The notes beneath the pieces are model-generated. The model was not told the origin of the DNA. It saw only the letters and a program-made list of their open reading frames with translations, and searched no databases. DNA of 64,000 bases, from the NCBI RefSeq assembly GCF_900112105.1, contig NZ_FOKV01000008.1:124001-188000 (forward strand), written 5' to 3'. The position numbers and the translations under genes were made by a program. This DNA comes from Zunongwangia mangrovi. Lineage in GTDB: Bacteria; Bacteroidota; Bacteroidia; Flavobacteriales; Flavobacteriaceae. Below are positions 46,629-54,865 of the stretch, piece by piece (the stretch's first letter is position 1; each line of letters begins with the position of its first letter).

Positions 46629-48728
46629 TCAGGAAATATAATTCCAGATGTTTTGATGCTTGGCTAATTGGCCGTAAGTAAATCGTAAAATTTTGTTCTT
46701 TTCTAAGGCCAGTTTTGGATCTTCTTTAAGCACTTTTTGAGCTACATGCCGTGCTGTTTTTAGTAAGTCGTTATCCTTCACTATATCTGCAATCTTAAGA
46801 TTAAGTACACCACTTTGTTGTGTTCCCATAATATCTCCCGGGCCGCGGAGTTTTAGATCGACTTCAGCAATTTGGAAACCATCGTTGGTCGCCGTCATAG
46901 TTTCTAATCTTGTTTTGCTATCGTTCGATAATTTATGGCCGGTCATTAAAATACAGTAACTCTGCTCGGCGCCACGTCCAACACGTCCGCGTAACTGGTG
47001 CAATTGTGAAAGCCCAAATCTTTCAGCACTTTCTATAACCATCACACTGGCATTGGGAACATTTACGCCAACTTCTATCACGGTGGTTGCGACCATAATT
47101 TCGGTTTTTCCTTCCGCAAAGCGCTGCATTTCGTAATCTTTATCTGCAGGTTTCATTTGCCCATGAACTATTGAAATTTGATAATCAGGGAATTCCCTGG
47201 CGATACTTTCATACCCATCCATCAAATCCTTATAATCCATTTTTTCAGATTCCTGAATTAAAGGATACACCACATAAACCTGCCGGCCTTTGTCGATTTC
47301 TTCTTTTAGAAAGCGGAAAACTTTCAATCTATTGCTATCAAAACGATGTACTGTTCTTATCGGTTTTCTTCCCGGTGGTAATTCGTCGATTACTGAAATA
47401 TCCAGATCTCCATATAAACTCATCGCCAAAGTACGCGGAATAGGAGTAGCTGTCATTACTAAAATATGAGGCGGAATTTTATTTTTTCGCCATAATTTTG
47501 CTCGTTGCGCGACACCAAAACGATGTTGCTCATCGATAATTGCTAAGCCAAGATTGTTGAATTTTACCTTATCTTCTAACAGTGCGTGCGTACCAATTAA
47601 GATGTCGATCTCGCCACTTTCAAGTTTTTCATGTAGCTCACGTCGATGCGTTTTTTTGGATGAACCGGTAAGCAAATAAATAGAAAGATCCATTTTTTCG
47701 CATAGTTCGACTAATCCCTGGTAATGCTGAATCGCTAAAATCTCTGTTGGAGCCATCAAACAGGCCTGAAAATCATTATCAATCGCAATTAGCATGCTCA
47801 TTAAAGCCACAATGGTTTTTCCAGAACCTACGTCCCCTTGTAATAAACGATTCATTTGTGCGCCGGTTCCAAGATCTGCCCTAATTTCCTTGATCACTCT
47901 TTTTTGAGCTTCGGTAAGATCAAAAGGCAAGTGATTTTTGTAAAATCCGCTGAAATTTTCTCCAATTTCGCCAAAAACAAAGCCTTTTATTTTTTGTTTT
48001 CTCAGCTGATTTTTCAGCAATAATTGCAACTGAATATAAAAAAGCTCTTCAAATTTTAAGCGAAACTGTGCCTTTGCGAGCAACTCGGCATTCTTAGGAA
48101 AATGGATATTAAAAAGGGCTTCAGCTTTCGAAATTAGCTTAAATTCGTTCTTAATTTCTTCGCTTAGCGTATCAAAAAATCGCGCCTGGGTTTCCGTAAA
48201 AAGCTGTTGCAGCATTTTATTTACCACGCGATTGGTAATCCCTTTTTTCTGTAATAATTCCGTAGAAGGATAAATGGGCTGCATCGCCGCGCGAAGCTGC
48301 TTTTTAAAATCGGCGAGCGTATCCATTTCGGGATGCGGCATACTAAAGATGCCATTAAACCAGTTGGTTTTTCCAAAAACTACGTATGGCGTGTTTAATT
48401 TCAGGTTTTCTCGAATCCACTTATGGCCTCTAAACCAAACCAGTTCCATACGGCCGGTTTCATCTACAAAATCGGCAACCAGGCGTTTTCCTCGTTTTTG
48501 CTCTACAGTTTTAATATTCACTATTTTTCCCACCACCTGCACTTCAGCCGAGTTTCGTTGTAATTCGGCAATTTTATAAAAGCGGGTTTTGTCGAGATAG
48601 CGATTAGGGAAAAAATTCACCAGATCCTGGTAGGTATGAATTCCTAATTCTTTCCGTAGCACATCGGCACGATTGGGGCCAACGCCCTTTAAATAATCGA
48701 TCGGAGTTTGTAGAATATTAGAATTCAT
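46629..48728 (-). CDS. recG: ATP-dependent DNA helicase RecG
   Basis: 699 aa. N-terminal wedge/OB domain (LKGVGPNRADVL, VVGKIVNIKTVEQKRG), then a superfamily 2 motor with Walker A GDVGSGKT near residues 298-305, DEQH box (IIDEQHRFGVAQRA), TATPIPRTLAM and QLRGRVGRG. It reverses stalled forks and processes Holliday junctions. It is 98 nt upstream of pheT on the same strand; the M1 peptidase gene is divergent. Confidence 0.97.
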   Translation of the reverse strand: MNSNILQTPIDYLKGVGPNRADVLRKELGIHTYQDLVNFFPNRYLDKTRFYKIAELQRNSAEVQVVGKIVNIKTVEQKRGKRLVADFVDETGRMELVWFRGHKWIRENLKLNTPYVVFGKTNWFNGIFSMPHPEMDTLADFKKQLRAAMQPIYPSTELLQKKGITNRVVNKMLQQLFTETQARFFDTLSEEIKNEFKLISKAEALFNIHFPKNAELLAKAQFRLKFEELFYIQLQLLLKNQLRKQKIKGFVFGEIGENFSGFYKNHLPFDLTEAQKRVIKEIRADLGTGAQMNRLLQGDVGSGKTIVALMSMLIAIDNDFQACLMAPTEILAIQHYQGLVELCEKMDLSIYLLTGSSKKTHRRELHEKLESGEIDILIGTHALLEDKVKFNNLGLAIIDEQHRFGVAQRAKLWRKNKIPPHILVMTATPIPRTLAMSLYGDLDISVIDELPPGRKPIRTVHRFDSNRLKVFRFLKEEIDKGRQVYVVYPLIQESEKMDYKDLMDGYESIAREFPDYQISIVHGQMKPADKDYEMQRFAEGKTEIMVATTVIEVGVNVPNASVMVIESAERFGLSQLHQLRGRVGRGAEQSYCILMTGHKLSNDSKTRLETMTATNDGFQIAEVDLKLRGPGDIMGTQQSGVLNLKIADIVKDNDLLKTARHVAQKVLKEDPKLALEKNKILRFTYGQLAKHQNIWNYIS

Positions 48729-48890
48729 AAAAACGAAGATATTAAAATGCCTAATTTTAGAATTATTTCAGGCACATTTTATGCTATTTCTTTTTAGCGA
48801 TCATTGATTACTGCCGAAAGATTGGCGGTAAATCGAAGCCTCTGGCATTAAATTTTGTAATTTGGCAGTACCAAACGACAGTTTCCAGTA

Positions 48891-51005
48891 ATGAAGAAAA
48901 TATTCTTTTCCCTTATATTTTTAAATGCTTTTTTAACGCAGGCACAATCGGTAACTCCAGAAAATCAAATCGAGTTTGTAGATTTTAAAAAGGTGAATGC
49001 TGAGGTAAGTATTTATCCTGAATTGGCCAAAATCGATGGTAACGTTAATTATTCTTTTGACGTTCTAAAAGCGGTAGATTCCTTTTTTGTTGATACTGAA
49101 GATATGACTTTTGAAAAAGTGATGCTGAATGGTAAGGAAACCGATTTTCGCTTAGCTAAAGATAAGATCTGGATCAAAAAGAAACTGACTCCCTCTGAAG
49201 AGAATACGGTTCAGTTGAAGTATTATGGCTCACCAAAACAAACCATGTATTTTATTAACTGGGATAAAGAAAATTCCGAAGAAATAAGTAAACAGGTTTG
49301 GACGCAGGGGCAGGGCCGCTACACTTCGCATTGGTTACCAAGTTTTGACGATGTGCGGGAAAAAGCGATCTTCAATCTAACGATCAATTTTAAAAAAGAT
49401 TATCAGGTAATTGCCAACGGAAAGTTGGAAAATGAAAAAGTGCTAAATGATTCGATCAAACAATGGTCGTTTAGTATGCAAGATCCTATGAGTAGCTATT
49501 TGGTGGCTATTGCTGCGGGAAATTACAAGAGCAAAGAATTGCAAAGTGCTGGAGGTGTACCTATTTCTCTCTATTACGAGCCAAAAGATGAAAATCTGGT
49601 TGAACCTACCTATCGATATTCGAAGAAAATATTCGACTTTTTAGTAGAGGAAATTGGTGTCGATTTTCCCTGGCAAAATTATAAACAAATCCCTGTTGAA
49701 GATTTTTTATATGCCGGGATGGAAAATACTGGGACTACGATTTTTTCTGAATCGATGCTAACCGATAGTATAGGATTTAAAGATCAAAATTATGTAAATG
49801 TAAATGCGCACGAACTCGCACACCAATGGTTTGGTGATCTGGTAACCGAAGCCGAAGGTAAACATCACTGGCTACAGGAAGGATTTGCAACTTATTACGC
49901 TTTATTGGCCGAAAAGCAAATCTTTGGCGAAGATTATTATTACTGGAAATTATACGAAACCGCCGAGCAGCTAAAAAAGATGAGTGATCGAGGTGAAGGT
50001 GAAGCTTTGCTAAATTCTAAAGCAAGTTCACTTACATTCTACCAAAAAGGAGCCTGGGCGTTACATATTTTGCGAGAGCAATTAGGCGATGAAGCTTTTA
50101 AAACCGGAATAAAAAATTACCTGAAATTATACAGTTTTAGCAATGTTTCTACAGAGGATCTTCTAAAAGAAATGGAGAATGTTAGCGGCCAGGATCTATC
50201 ACAGTTTCGAAAAGACTGGTTAGAACAATCGGCATTTAAGGCAAATGTAGCGCTGAATTCTTTAGAGAAATCAGCTTTTATAAGACAGTATTTAGATGTT
50301 GCCGCAGTTAGGGAGCAAAGCGTGGGTACAAAATATAATGTCTTGAATGGTGCTTTAGATTTTCCGGTAAATGATTATGTGGGGCAGGAAGTAGTGATGC
50401 AATTACAAGGAGCTACGGCTCAAGAAGCTATTGATCTTTACAGAAAAGCCTTTGAAACCGGAAATATTTTTGTTCGCCAGGCTATTGCCTCGAGTATGAA
50501 AGAAATTCCGCAGACATTAAAATCTGAATTTGAAGATCTATTAAATGATGATTCTTACTTAACAAAGGAATATGCGTTAATGACATTGTGGACCAACTTT
50601 CCTCAAGAACGCTCCAAATATTTAAGCAAAACAAGGAATATTCAGGGGTTTTACGATAAGAATGTACGAATGTTGTGGCTCACTTTAAATTTGGTGACAC
50701 CCGAGTTTGATGCAGGAAACAGTCAGGATAATTACGCTGAACTTTCGGGTTATACGCAAACAAAATATCCATTCCAAATTCGGCAAAATGCGTTTAGTTA
50801 TTTGTTTCAGATCGATGCATTTTCAGACCAAAATTTAAAAGATCTAATGCAGGGAACGCAGCATCATACTTATCGTTTTAGGGATTTTTGTAGACAATTG
50901 CTTAAGGAGTTATTAACTTACGATAAGTATTTGACGAAAATTCAGAATTTATCCAGTTCTTTTTCAAAAAAGGAATGGGATTACTTTCAATCTCAACTCA
51001 AATAG
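48891..51005 (+). CDS. M1 family zinc aminopeptidase
   Basis: 704 aa with a signal peptide ending near FLTQAQ. Substrate motif YAGMENTGTT and zinc site His307, His311 and Glu330 (HELAHQWFGD ... WLQEGFATYY) are intact. It removes N-terminal residues from peptides, probably in the periplasm. Two patatin-like genes follow 12 nt after its stop, in the same direction, giving a likely three-gene operon. Confidence 0.93.
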   Translation: MKKIFFSLIFLNAFLTQAQSVTPENQIEFVDFKKVNAEVSIYPELAKIDGNVNYSFDVLKAVDSFFVDTEDMTFEKVMLNGKETDFRLAKDKIWIKKKLTPSEENTVQLKYYGSPKQTMYFINWDKENSEEISKQVWTQGQGRYTSHWLPSFDDVREKAIFNLTINFKKDYQVIANGKLENEKVLNDSIKQWSFSMQDPMSSYLVAIAAGNYKSKELQSAGGVPISLYYEPKDENLVEPTYRYSKKIFDFLVEEIGVDFPWQNYKQIPVEDFLYAGMENTGTTIFSESMLTDSIGFKDQNYVNVNAHELAHQWFGDLVTEAEGKHHWLQEGFATYYALLAEKQIFGEDYYYWKLYETAEQLKKMSDRGEGEALLNSKASSLTFYQKGAWALHILREQLGDEAFKTGIKNYLKLYSFSNVSTEDLLKEMENVSGQDLSQFRKDWLEQSAFKANVALNSLEKSAFIRQYLDVAAVREQSVGTKYNVLNGALDFPVNDYVGQEVVMQLQGATAQEAIDLYRKAFETGNIFVRQAIASSMKEIPQTLKSEFEDLLNDDSYLTKEYALMTLWTNFPQERSKYLSKTRNIQGFYDKNVRMLWLTLNLVTPEFDAGNSQDNYAELSGYTQTKYPFQIRQNAFSYLFQIDAFSDQNLKDLMQGTQHHTYRFRDFCRQLLKELLTYDKYLTKIQNLSSSFSKKEWDYFQSQLK

Positions 51006-51017
51006 TTTTAATTTTCA

Positions 51018-51920
51018 ATGAAAGCATTAGTGATTTCTGGAGGTGGTAGTAAAGGCGCATTTGGCGGCGGCGTTGCCCAATATTTGATCGAAGAAATGAA
51101 GCGAGATTATGATCTCTACCTGGGGACTTCTACCGGGAGTTTACTAATTTCTCATTTGGCGTTGCAGAAGGTTGAAAAAATTCGGCAAGTGTATACTTCA
51201 GTAAACGAATCGAGTATTTTTAATAATCGTCCTTTTTTGATTAAGCATAAACACGGTTACGACCAGATAAGCATCAATCACTTCAGTGTAATTCGTAATT
51301 TCCTTCAGGGGAAAAAAACCTTTGGTGAAAGCAAGAATCTTAAAAAACTGATCTTAAATACTTTTTCTGAAGAAGAATTTCAGCAATTAAAAGCTACAGA
51401 AAAGGAAATCTTAGTCACTGTTTCTAATTTATCTTTAAATGAAGTTGAATATAAATCGATCAAAGATTTCGATTATCAGGATTTTATAGATTGGATCTGG
51501 ATTTCTTGCAATTACACGCCATTTATGAGTTTGGTTCAAAAAGAAGGTTGCGAATATGCAGATGGTGGTTTTGGATCGATGGTGCCAATTGAGGAAGCTG
51601 TAAAACGCGGAGCAACAGAAATTGATGCGATCATTTTAAAAACTGAGGTGAGCCATTTAAACCGAATGCCTTCTAAGAATGTCTTTGGATTAATTACCAA
51701 CCTTTTTAATTTTATAACAGATCGGGTTGAAAATCAAAATATTAGAATCGGGAAGTTTGCGGCGGCGAATAAAGATGTAATTATCAATTTTTATTACACG
51801 CCCACAGTTTTAACAACGAATTCCCTTATTTTTGAAGAAGAGAAGATGAAACGATGGTGGAAAAGCGGATTTAATTACGCTAAACTGAAGAGTGAAGAAT
51901 TAAACCAAATCGAAGTTTAA
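51018..51920 (+). CDS. Patatin-like phospholipase, tandem copy 1
   Basis: 300 aa, no signal peptide. Oxyanion loop SGGGSKGAF at 7-15, nucleophile Ser38 in GTSTGS, and catalytic Asp in YADGGFGS. The family hydrolyses acyl chains from phospholipids or glycerolipids. The stop overlaps the next start as TAATG. Paralog of the following gene, with most motifs at the same residue numbers. Confidence 0.9.
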   Translation: MKALVISGGGSKGAFGGGVAQYLIEEMKRDYDLYLGTSTGSLLISHLALQKVEKIRQVYTSVNESSIFNNRPFLIKHKHGYDQISINHFSVIRNFLQGKKTFGESKNLKKLILNTFSEEEFQQLKATEKEILVTVSNLSLNEVEYKSIKDFDYQDFIDWIWISCNYTPFMSLVQKEGCEYADGGFGSMVPIEEAVKRGATEIDAIILKTEVSHLNRMPSKNVFGLITNLFNFITDRVENQNIRIGKFAAANKDVIINFYYTPTVLTTNSLIFEEEKMKRWWKSGFNYAKLKSEELNQIEV

Positions 51921-52840
51921 TGCGAGCATTGGTAATTTCGGGCGGCGGTAGTAAAGGAGCATTTGCAGGCGGAGTAGCCCAATATTTAATGGAAGCCGAG
52001 AAGAAGAAATACGATCTTTTTCTGGGAACTTCTACCGGAAGTTTATTGATTCCGCATCTGGCCGAAGGTAATATTTCTAAGGTTTACGATCTCTACACAA
52101 ACGTGAATCAGCGTAAGATCTTTAGTTTAAATCCTTTTATCGTAAAGAAGAAAGAAGGCAGGGAATATGTAACCATCAACTACTTTAATATGTTCTGGCA
52201 GTTTCTTAAAAAGAAACGCACATTTGGTGAAAGCAAGAACCTTTTAAGACATATTCGGCGTAATTTTTCAGAAGAAAATTTTAGAAACCTTCAAAATAAA
52301 GTTGGTGACGTAGTAGTAACTGTTTCCAATTTATCTAAAAACCGGGTAGAATATAAATCGATGCATGAATGTTCTTATGAAGATTTTTGCGAGTGGATCT
52401 GGATTTCCTGCAATTATATTCCGTTTATGAGCCTGGCCAATAAAAACGGATTCGAATATGCCGATGGTGGTTTAGGCTGCGTTGTGCCTATTCGAGAAGC
52501 CATAAAACGTGGCGCTACAGAGGTAGATGCTATTATTTTAGAGGCTGAAAACATGGAATATAACAAGGTGTTAGGTAAGAATCCATTTAGTTTGATGCTG
52601 AATTTATACAGCTTTGTTTTAGACCAGGTTGAATATCACGATGTGATTGAAGGAAAACTAGCTGCGCTGAATAAAAACGTAAAACTGAATATTTTCTACA
52701 CGCCAACAAAACTGACCGAAAATTCACTTGTTTTCAATAAAAAGCTAATGACCGATTGGTGGAAGCAGGGCTACGATTACGCCGCCAACAAAGTAAAACA
52801 AGATAAAGAAGCCGCAAAAAAGGCCAAAGCTGAGGTTTAG
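51920..52840 (+). CDS. Patatin-like phospholipase, tandem copy 2
   Basis: 306 aa, paralog of copy 1: SGGGSKGAF at 7-15, Ser38 in GTSTGS, Asp in YADGGLGC, and a similar KKTFGESKNL / KRTFGESKNL segment. The C-terminus is extended by a charged Lys/Ala-rich tail (KQDKEAAKKAKAE). Translationally coupled to copy 1. Cytosolic. Confidence 0.9.
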   Translation: MRALVISGGGSKGAFAGGVAQYLMEAEKKKYDLFLGTSTGSLLIPHLAEGNISKVYDLYTNVNQRKIFSLNPFIVKKKEGREYVTINYFNMFWQFLKKKRTFGESKNLLRHIRRNFSEENFRNLQNKVGDVVVTVSNLSKNRVEYKSMHECSYEDFCEWIWISCNYIPFMSLANKNGFEYADGGLGCVVPIREAIKRGATEVDAIILEAENMEYNKVLGKNPFSLMLNLYSFVLDQVEYHDVIEGKLAALNKNVKLNIFYTPTKLTENSLVFNKKLMTDWWKQGYDYAANKVKQDKEAAKKAKAEV

Positions 52841-52929
52841 TGGAAATTAGATTTTAGAAAAGAGAATTGAGACCGCTTCGCTGTTAGAAAATGGATAATT
52901 TGATAATTTGGAAATGGATCAATTTGAAG

Positions 52930-52986
52930 ATGAGATTTCTCGACTCGTACCTCGCCTGCCTGCTGGCAAGTCAGGCTCCAAATGAC
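52930..52986 (-). repeat. REP-like element with ATGAGA/TGAC flanks
   Basis: Shares the ATGAGA...TGAC ends of the 29-nt unit at 17018-17046 but is longer (57 bp). The core includes CTCGCCTGCCTGCTGGCAAG, a region able to fold on itself. Confidence 0.6.
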
Positions 52987-53150
52987 ATTTGGTTTTAGGC
53001 TAACTGAAGGATAAAGTAACTAAAAAAAACTTGCAATTAAACTTTTTAAATAATCCCAGTTACTGAAAGTGGCGTGAAAAAATAACATTCTCATATCTAA
53101 ATATCGAACTCTTTTATTTACTTGATTTTGCTTTTAATACGATATTCGTT

Positions 53151-53198
53151 GTCATCTCGAACCTATCTCGCCGGCAGGCAGGCGAAGCGGAGAGATCT
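53151..53198 (+). repeat. REP-like element, GTCATCTCGA type
   Basis: Starts GTCATCTCGA and ends GGAGAGATCT, with an inner CGCCGGCAGGCAGGCG palindrome-like core. Oriented opposite to the element at 52930-52986; the pair resembles a BIME. Confidence 0.55.
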
Positions 53199-53280
53199 TA
53201 GCAACAACTGAAAACAGACTTTTCGACTCGTACCTCACTTGAAATGACACTTAATACAAATTGTTTATTGTTGGTTGATC

Positions 53281-53369
53281 ACTACCCACTGCGACTGCTC
53301 ACTGTCTATTGATAATTGTTAATTGAAACTGCCAACTGAGACGGCTCACTGAATACTGAATCACTGAAC
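53281..53369. repeat. Heptad-period microrepeat (ACTG core)
   Basis: ACTG or near variants (ATTG, ACGG) begin at 53288, 53294, 53301, 53308, 53315, 53322, 53328, 53335, 53341, 53348, 53355 and 53363: twelve units, steps of 6-8 and mostly 7. The last unit lies inside the 3' end of the esterase gene and its preceding bases supply the stop codon. Confidence 0.75.
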
Positions 53370-54062
53370 ATCATATTTCAAGACTTCCCAAACATTATTG
53401 GCTAAAATTTGTTGTCCTTCAGCGGTGGGATGGATTCCGTCTTGCTGATTTAATTTTGAATCACCGGCAACGCCTTCTAACAAAAATGGAATAAGTTCTA
53501 AATCATATTCCTTTGCAAGTTCTGGGAAAAGGGAACGGAATTCAGACGTGTATTCTTCGCCCATGTTTGGTGGAATTTGCATTCCTGCGAGAATGATCTT
53601 TACTTCAGGATTTTTCTCTCTGGCGATCTTAATGATCTCTTCTAAATTACTTCTGGTTTCATCTAAAGAAACGCCACGTAAACCATCATTCGCACCGAGT
53701 TCGATAACCAAAATATCTACATTTTGTTTAAAAACCCAATCCAATCTATTTAAACCGCTCGCCGTGGTTTCCCCACTTAAACCTGCGTTTACCACACTAT
53801 AATCCATTCCCAACGAATCCATTTTTTTCTCAATTAAAGCCGGATAAGCTTCAGCGGTATCCAAACCTAAACCTGCCGTTAAACTGGTTCCAAAAAATAA
53901 AACTACCGGAATCTCTTCTGTTGTATTCTCAGCTGAAACCTGCTCTTCCACAGCATTTTCTTCCGAAGAAGAATTAGATTGCTTTTCTTCATTCTTGCAA
54001 GAATTCAAAAAAACAAGGCAAAAAATCGCTAATATCAGGTTACTAAGATTTGTTATTTTCAT
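53361..54062 (-). CDS. TesA-type SGNH esterase/lysophospholipase lipoprotein
   Basis: About 233 aa. Lipobox CLVFLNSC, Ser/Glu-rich linker, then SGNH hydrolase: block I FFGTSLTAG with nucleophile Ser60 (Thr replaces the usual Asp of GDSL), block II NAGLSGETT, block III GANDG, block V DGIHP. An in-frame TTG two codons upstream is less likely as the start. Divergent from an ABC transporter pair, as tesA is beside ybbA/ybbP in Escherichia coli. Confidence 0.9.
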   Translation of the reverse strand: MKITNLSNLILAIFCLVFLNSCKNEEKQSNSSSEENAVEEQVSAENTTEEIPVVLFFGTSLTAGLGLDTAEAYPALIEKKMDSLGMDYSVVNAGLSGETTASGLNRLDWVFKQNVDILVIELGANDGLRGVSLDETRSNLEEIIKIAREKNPEVKIILAGMQIPPNMGEEYTSEFRSLFPELAKEYDLELIPFLLEGVAGDSKLNQQDGIHPTAEGQQILANNVWEVLKYDVQ

Positions 54063-54177
54063 GATCAATTTTATTTCAGAAAAGAAATTTAAACAAGTTT
54101 AAGGGATAAATCTCAGAAGGTCTTAAAATCATTTCTTAATTTGTATGTTTTAGACCCAAATTCTTTCTAAACCCACA

Positions 54178-54864
54178 ATGACAAAGATATTAAACGTTAC
54201 CCAACTGGAGAAAAGCTACGATAGCGGAAGCAAAAAATTACAGATTTTAAACGATATTAATTTTGAGGTTGAAGCCAAAGAAACCTTTGCGATTGTTGGC
54301 CCTTCGGGAAGCGGAAAAACTACGTTGTTAGGGCTTTGCGCCGGTTTAGACCAGATCGATAATGGCGATATCGAATTATGCGGAACGAAACTGAGTTCCC
54401 TTTCTGAAGATGAACTTGCTTTACTTCGGAATCAAAAAGTCGGCTTCGTTTTTCAGAATTTCCAGTTATTACCTACGCTTACCGCTTTAGAAAATGTGGC
54501 AGTTCCACTAGAATTACAAGGAAATAAAACAGCAACAGAAAAAGCAAAATCTCTGCTGAAAAAAGTGGGATTAGATCACCGAATGCATCATTATCCTTCG
54601 CAACTTTCGGGTGGTGAACAGCAGCGTGTGGCTTTGGCACGAGCATTTTCTAACGATCCTGAAATTCTTTTTGCAGATGAGCCTACCGGAAATCTTGATG
54701 CTGAAACCGGGGAAAAAGTGATTCAGCTTTTATTTGAATTAAATGCTGAATTAGGCACCACGCTCGTCATCGTAACCCACGATATGGAATTGGCTAAAAT
54801 GACGCAGCATATTTTGGAGATCAAAGGCGGTAAAATAATATCAGATCAAAAAACCGGGATTTAA
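54178..54864 (+). CDS. ABC transporter ATP-binding protein (LolD/YbbA type)
   Basis: 228 aa. Walker [11 protein letters not shown]-loop [10 protein letters not shown], signature [14 protein letters not shown], Walker [13 protein letters not shown] and switch His in VTHDME are all present. MacB/LolD-class ATPase that pairs with FtsX-like permeases. It is 1 nt before the permease gene. Confidence 0.94.
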   Translation: MTKILNVTQLEKSYDSGSKKLQILNDINFEVEAKETFAIVGPSGSGKTTLLGLCAGLDQIDNGDIELCGTKLSSLSEDELALLRNQKVGFVFQNFQLLPTLTALENVAVPLELQGNKTATEKAKSLLKKVGLDHRMHHYPSQLSGGEQQRVALARAFSNDPEILFADEPTGNLDAETGEKVIQLLFELNAELGTTLVIVTHDMELAKMTQHILEIKGGKIISDQKTGI

Positions 54865-54865
54865 A

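Larger units (their letters stand above)
52841..53360. other. 520-bp repeat-rich intergenic region
   Basis: No coding sequence. It carries GAT-AATTTG short repeats (52894, 52902, 52917), a REP-like element with the flanks ATGAGA and TGAC (52930-52986), a second GTCATCTCGA-type element (53151-53198), a third CGACTCGTACCTC-type element (53219-53249) and a heptad microrepeat array (from 53281). Between convergent genes, so accumulation of repeats is tolerated. Confidence 0.7.

Noticed and set aside
51018-52840. Patatin pair as a CBASS or other anti-phage system
   Set aside because: No CD-NTase, sensor, helicase or toxin-like partner is adjacent; the upstream gene is an M1 peptidase.
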